A stretch of DNA of 64,000 nt from a virus: the IMG/VR virus record IMGVR_UViG_3300044980_000010, positions 39,947 to 103,946 of that record; one strand, given 5' to 3'. Under the pieces are notes generated by a model. That model worked only from the letters and a program-made list of their open reading frames with translations, did no database searches and was not told the DNA's origin. Numbering within the stretch: position 1 is the first letter of the stretch; each line of letters starts with the position of its first letter. Below are positions 63,819-64,000 of this stretch, in pieces. A program made the translations under genes and the position numbers.

Positions 63819-64000
63819 CACCATCGCCGGAGTCTGCCGCGTAGAGGGCGACAAGTGGTACTACGATGCACTGAGAAACCCTTTGCCTCGTCCTCGACCG
63901 TTCGATCAACGCGCAGCACTCATCCACAGCGAAATCTCAGAAGCCTTCGAGGGGTGGCGTAAGGATTTGATGGACGAACACCTGCCTCATCGCAAAGCCA
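63706..64000 (+). CDS. MazG-like nucleotide pyrophosphohydrolase (3' end outside window)
   Basis: 98 codons are visible from ATG 63706 (AAGGAG upstream). QRAALIHSEISEAFEGWRKD with LMDEHLPHRKA has the E-x-x-E/A...R-K-D helix pattern and LPHR end that phage MazG-like proteins share; members hydrolyse NTPs to NMPs. The catalytic E-E-x-x-E-x-x-D set is only partly inside the window. Fits the nucleotide-pool theme of the + strand genes. Confidence 0.7.
   Translation, partial: MSNETQYRTEERALKVFHSDLETKQHWISHELVAQAINTIAGVCRVEGDKWYYDALRNPLPRPRPFDQRAALIHSEISEAFEGWRKDLMDEHLPHRKA

Noticed and set aside
1-64000. CRISPR array or insertion sequence
   Set aside because: No regularly spaced repeats and no transposase or terminal inverted repeats were seen.

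Overview
The window is 64 kb of a tailed double-stranded DNA phage genome (Caudoviricetes). Terminase, portal, scaffold-like and capsid-like genes, phage-type replication and nucleotide genes, tRNAs and HNH endonucleases are packed with short gaps and ATGA-type overlaps. I see no sheath, baseplate or classical tape-measure gene; together with very large putative internal and tail proteins this suggests a podovirus-like particle (inference). Shine-Dalgarno sites and two textbook sigma70 promoters point to an ordinary bacterial host, but no gene allows its taxon to be named. The ends of the window are cut inside genes (RecA-like at base 1, MazG-like at base 64000), so the genome is larger.

Layout. 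(1) 1-10.4 kb, + strand: early/middle genes: RecA-like recombinase end, HD phosphohydrolase, lysozyme, small membrane proteins, an HNH endonuclease, two HAD 5'-nucleotidases, a ClpB-D2-type AAA+ ATPase and a protein with an Acb2/Tad1-like hairpin. The run ends at a bidirectional hairpin terminator (10414-10449). (2) 10.45-11.9 kb, - strand: seven tRNA genes (Met, Pro, Gln, Phe, Trp, Gly, His) with one protein gene embedded. (3) 12-20 kb, - strand: PD-(D/E)XK-like protein, membrane/coiled-coil protein, two HNH genes, trypsin-like protease, dNMP kinase, an HTH-metallophosphoesterase fusion with its own promoter, and a fibre gene. (4) 20-58.5 kb, - strand: the virion module, transcribed in the order small terminase candidate, TerL, small proteins, portal, scaffold candidate, capsid, GroES-like protein flanked by two paralogues, adaptor candidate, fibre, holin candidate, three glycosyltransferases, 1588-aa tail protein, and two large internal-protein candidates including one of 1849 aa. 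(5) 58.5-60.3 kb, - strand: a largely non-protein-coding transcription unit. It has a consensus sigma70 promoter (60305-60333), about 1.2 kb of densely hairpinned sequence, tRNA-Ala, tRNA-Asn, an HNH gene and an intrinsic terminator (58536-58561). Within it is a tRNA whose 3' half lies upstream of its 5' half. (6) 60.47-64 kb, + strand: a divergent promoter, a small basic protein, family A DNA polymerase and a MazG-like gene.

Working together: the two + strand arms hold recombination, replication and nucleotide-pool genes. The long - strand block builds and packages the virion and supplies a second set of lysis-type membrane proteins. tRNA arrays sit at both points where transcription changes direction. 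The strongest candidate for something undescribed is the 58.5-60.3 kb RNA unit: a circularly permuted tRNA next to large structured RNA, possibly related to the GOLLD/ROOL class of phage RNAs that occur beside tRNAs. This could not be tested here.
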